A DNA stretch of 64,000 nt from Weissella viridescens (GTDB lineage: Bacteria > Bacillota > Bacilli > Lactobacillales > Lactobacillaceae): assembly GCF_003862435.1 (NCBI RefSeq), contig NZ_RHGY01000007.1, positions 1-64,000 of the forward strand, read 5' to 3'. Under the pieces are notes generated by a model that saw only the letters and a program-made list of their open reading frames with translations, did not search any database and was not told where the DNA came from. Positions within the stretch are counted from its first letter, which is position 1. Every line of letters begins with the position of its first letter. This document shows positions 61,944-64,000 of the stretch, one piece after another. The position numbers and the translations under genes were made by a program.

Positions 61944-63098
61944 ATGACGTATAAAAAATTTGGATTAGTGTTAGTTGGATTAATCGGTTGTGGTTTGATT
62001 GGTGGTGGTTTAGCTTTGAGCCAAGCAAAGCCAAACAAAAAAGTGGAACACCCCACGGTCAAGAAAACAGAAAAGCGACCCGTAAAAGTTTATCGCGATG
62101 AGGGGAATCGCGAGGTCGTGCCACATGATCAGTTGAGTCATGAACTTGAAAATCAAATCAAAGCAGCTGACTATAGTGGAACAGCGCTAGTTGTGCGGCA
62201 AAACAAGGTGGTTTTAAATAAAGGGTATGGTGTTGGGAAGAATCAGCAGGAAAATACGGTTGAGACAGTTTACCCATTAGCATCACTGACAAAGAACTTG
62301 ACGGGAATTGTGCTGCAAAAGCAGTTACAAAAGAACCATTTAGATGGCTCAACAAAACTATCTAAGTTTTACCCTAAAGTGCCATCGGCTGATCAGACAA
62401 CATTACATCAACTTTGGACGATGACTGCTGATTTATCAGATGTTCCATTTACAACGAAACCGATGAGCGAGGGTGGTTATATCAATAATGTCGCTGAACG
62501 TGTTAAAGCCAATCAACCATCGGGATCTTGGTTCTATACCTCAACGAACTTCATTCTCTTATCAGGTATTATTCGACAATTGTCTGGGCAGTCATTAACG
62601 GCGTCGTTTAAGCAGGAATTTCAGAGCAAATATCACTTTTTAAATGTACAAGAATATACCAAAAGTGATAAGCGAACGATTGGGTACAATGATCAAGGAC
62701 ATCCTGTCGCATTTAATGAACAACGGTTTGCACGCGAAGTGGGAACTGGGGATTTGTTTGCCACACCGTGGACGATGTATTGTTTCTTAAAAGATGAGTT
62801 TGCGGGCAAAGTATTACCTCAGTCTGAATTGTCTAGTTTAACAACGCCACCAGCCGGTTTGAGGTATGCTGGTGGATTATATACAAGCACAGATGGACAG
62901 TCTTTTGTTGGTCACGGAAAAATGCAAGGATTTGAGCCAACTTTATTTATGGATAAAAATGGCGAAAATGCAGTGATTTTGTTTTCTAACCAAAATGATG
63001 AGCCACGCAATAAACCGCTAGCTAGTCGACTTTTTGAAACCATGAAAGCCTCAGAATCAAATGGAAACGTAGAGACTATAAATGAGGGTACTAACTAA
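61944..63098 (+). CDS. Membrane-anchored serine hydrolase (beta-lactamase/PBP-like, FmtA-like)
   Basis: A 384-residue protein with an N-terminal helix (about 7-26) and a class C beta-lactamase fold: nucleophile SxxK in ASLTKN (Ser about 112), the YxN-type YTSTNF and a late GHGKMQGF in place of KTG. The fold covers D-Ala carboxypeptidases, esterases and staphylococcal FmtA, which removes D-Ala from teichoic acid. dltX and dltA start 93 bases downstream, so a teichoic-acid D-Ala esterase is attractive but unproven. I start at ATG 61944; a GTG at 61932 would add four residues. Confidence 0.75.
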   Translation: MTYKKFGLVLVGLIGCGLIGGGLALSQAKPNKKVEHPTVKKTEKRPVKVYRDEGNREVVPHDQLSHELENQIKAADYSGTALVVRQNKVVLNKGYGVGKNQQENTVETVYPLASLTKNLTGIVLQKQLQKNHLDGSTKLSKFYPKVPSADQTTLHQLWTMTADLSDVPFTTKPMSEGGYINNVAERVKANQPSGSWFYTSTNFILLSGIIRQLSGQSLTASFKQEFQSKYHFLNVQEYTKSDKRTIGYNDQGHPVAFNEQRFAREVGTGDLFATPWTMYCFLKDEFAGKVLPQSELSSLTTPPAGLRYAGGLYTSTDGQSFVGHGKMQGFEPTLFMDKNGENAVILFSNQNDEPRNKPLASRLFETMKASESNGNVETINEGTN

Positions 63099-63191
63099 AT
63101 GTCAATGGTAATTCTGTAATCTTTTGTGATACCATTGATATAATTATGAAACACTAGGTAGGGCAGATTAGAAAGTTGGAAGGACGACACA

Positions 63192-63326
63192 ATGTTTAAA
63201 AAACATACAGGCTTTTGGCTGTTTATAATTAAAACATTATTTTACTTTGCCGTGTTATTGATTTTGTTGTATCTCTATGGCTATTCTGGCCATGGACAAG
63301 GCGGCTTTATTTATAACGAATTTTAG
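63192..63326 (+). CDS. dltX: DltX, small teichoic acid D-alanylation protein
   Basis: A 44-residue protein: short basic start MFKKHTGFWL, one membrane helix (about 9-30) and the hallmark C-terminal end GGFIYNEF. DltX stands before dltA in most Firmicutes dlt operons. Its C-terminal tail is needed for passing D-Ala outside the cell with DltD and DltB. GGAAGGA precedes the start. Confidence 0.9.
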   Translation: MFKKHTGFWLFIIKTLFYFAVLLILLYLYGYSGHGQGGFIYNEF

Positions 63327-63348
63327 ATAGATAAGCGGAGAAAATGAG

Positions 63349-64000
63349 ATGCAAATTGAAAATATGATTCAAACCATTGACGATTACGCCATGACACAAG
63401 GTGATCGGGTTGTCTATGATGTTTTAGGTGAACAACATACCTATGCTGATTTAAAACACGATTCAGATGCACTGGCCGCATATATCGATACATTAGGTTT
63501 AGCAGATAAAGCACCTGTGATGGTATTTACAGGACAAGAATATGAAGCAATCATGACTTTTGTTGGATTAACAAAATCAGGACATGCTTACATCCCCGTT
63601 GACATCAACTCAGCGGAAGAACGGTTGACGTCAATTTTGGAGATTGCCCAACCAGCAGCAGTCATTGCTGTTGATCCGCTACCAATTGAGATTGATTCAG
63701 TGCCAGTTGTTACGCCTGAAAAATTGGCTGAAGTGGTTCAAAATGATGTGAGCTACACACTTGATCACATGGTGACAGGAGACGATAACTATTACATCAT
63801 TTTCACCTCTGGAACAACTGGAAAACCAAAGGGTGTTCAAATTTCACATAAGAATTTGCTTTCATTCACGAACTGGATGTTGTCAGCAGATGCTTTTGAT
63901 ATTCCGGAGCAACCACAGATGTTGGCACAACCCCCATACTCATTCGATTTATCAGTGATGTATTGGGCACCGACATTAGCGATGGGTGGTACATTGTATG
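63349..64000 (+). CDS. dltA: D-alanine--poly(phosphoribitol) ligase subunit 1, cut by window end
   Basis: The first 217 residues of DltA: start [19 protein letters not shown], then the adenylation motif [13 protein letters not shown] (about 146-158) and [12 protein letters not shown]. The enzyme activates D-Ala with ATP and loads it on the carrier DltC for teichoic acid D-alanylation, which lowers surface charge. GCGGAG precedes ATG 63349. The frame is open to the last base. dltB, dltC and dltD presumably follow outside. Confidence 0.95.
   Translation, partial: MQIENMIQTIDDYAMTQGDRVVYDVLGEQHTYADLKHDSDALAAYIDTLGLADKAPVMVFTGQEYEAIMTFVGLTKSGHAYIPVDINSAEERLTSILEIAQPAAVIAVDPLPIEIDSVPVVTPEKLAEVVQNDVSYTLDHMVTGDDNYYIIFTSGTTGKPKGVQISHKNLLSFTNWMLSADAFDIPEQPQMLAQPPYSFDLSVMYWAPTLAMGGTLY

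Overview
The window is a low-GC, gene-dense Firmicutes chromosome segment from the order Lactobacillales. The support is an Asp23/AmaP stress module, PepX, an ABC-F ribosome-protection gene, two T-box leaders, a dltX-dltA start, a MetF, a stand-alone GshA-type ligase and a heme-efflux system of the lactococcal HrtRBA type. The mix would fit Weissella or a close relative, but no rRNA or tRNA gene is present to prove it. I see no intact insertion sequence, prophage or CRISPR array.

Layout. 1-1170: a decayed secreted-protein locus with a small membrane protein. 1300-6460: UvrA-like ATPase, DUF975 membrane protein, amino-acid permease. 6486-8886 (minus): TetR regulator plus ABC efflux pair (hrtBA-like) with three palindromic operators. 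9055-11540: OpuC-type osmolyte importer. 11614-12951: amaP-DUF2273-asp23. 13062-19020: FAD oxidoreductase, exported Ala/Thr-rich protein, metF, a permease with an apparent internal deletion, map, mazEF. 19199-25408: adenine deaminase, a GT-C membrane protein, a MacB-like exporter. 25471-27106: TetR and divergent NmrA-like oxidoreductase with two operator copies. 27110-31406: a methionine-type T-box leader controlling a SAM hydrolase and an ECF transporter. 31411-33151: an attenuated Lsa-like ABC-F gene. 33193-35394 (minus): a second methionine-type T-box leader in front of an M20 peptidase and a GNAT acetyltransferase. 35424-40514: gshA, a possible orphan immunity protein with a toxin-tail remnant, pepX. 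40634-43391: Mga-like regulator and a sortase-anchored adhesin. 43749-46439: a poly-N-acetylglucosamine (PNAG) operon led by an unknown 98-residue protein. 46532-53988: TerC, a P-type ATPase, SDR, Nudix, an exported Ser/Thr-rich protein, a DapE/ArgE deacylase. 54172-57209: Rrf2 regulator with YhgE/Pip. 57310-61551: a frameshifted ABC exporter with its MarR regulator, and a divergent Y-family polymerase with a YolD-like partner. 61944-64000: serine hydrolase, dltX and the start of dltA.

How the parts work together. Two units 4 kb apart (SAM hydrolase/ECF importer and M20 peptidase/GNAT) carry T-box leaders whose specifier reads ATG in the same local context, so both probably respond to uncharged tRNA-Met and form a local methionine-salvage regulon. 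Several regulators sit beside recognisable operators: HrtR-like, TetR at 26 kb, Rrf2 at 54 kb, and MarR at 59 kb. The MarR motif also covers the promoter of the neighbouring translesion polymerase. Surface functions (adhesin, PNAG, exported Ser/Thr-rich proteins, GT-C, serine hydrolase, dlt) are frequent. Several genes look damaged: the secreted-protein locus, the ABC exporter and the amino-acid permease.
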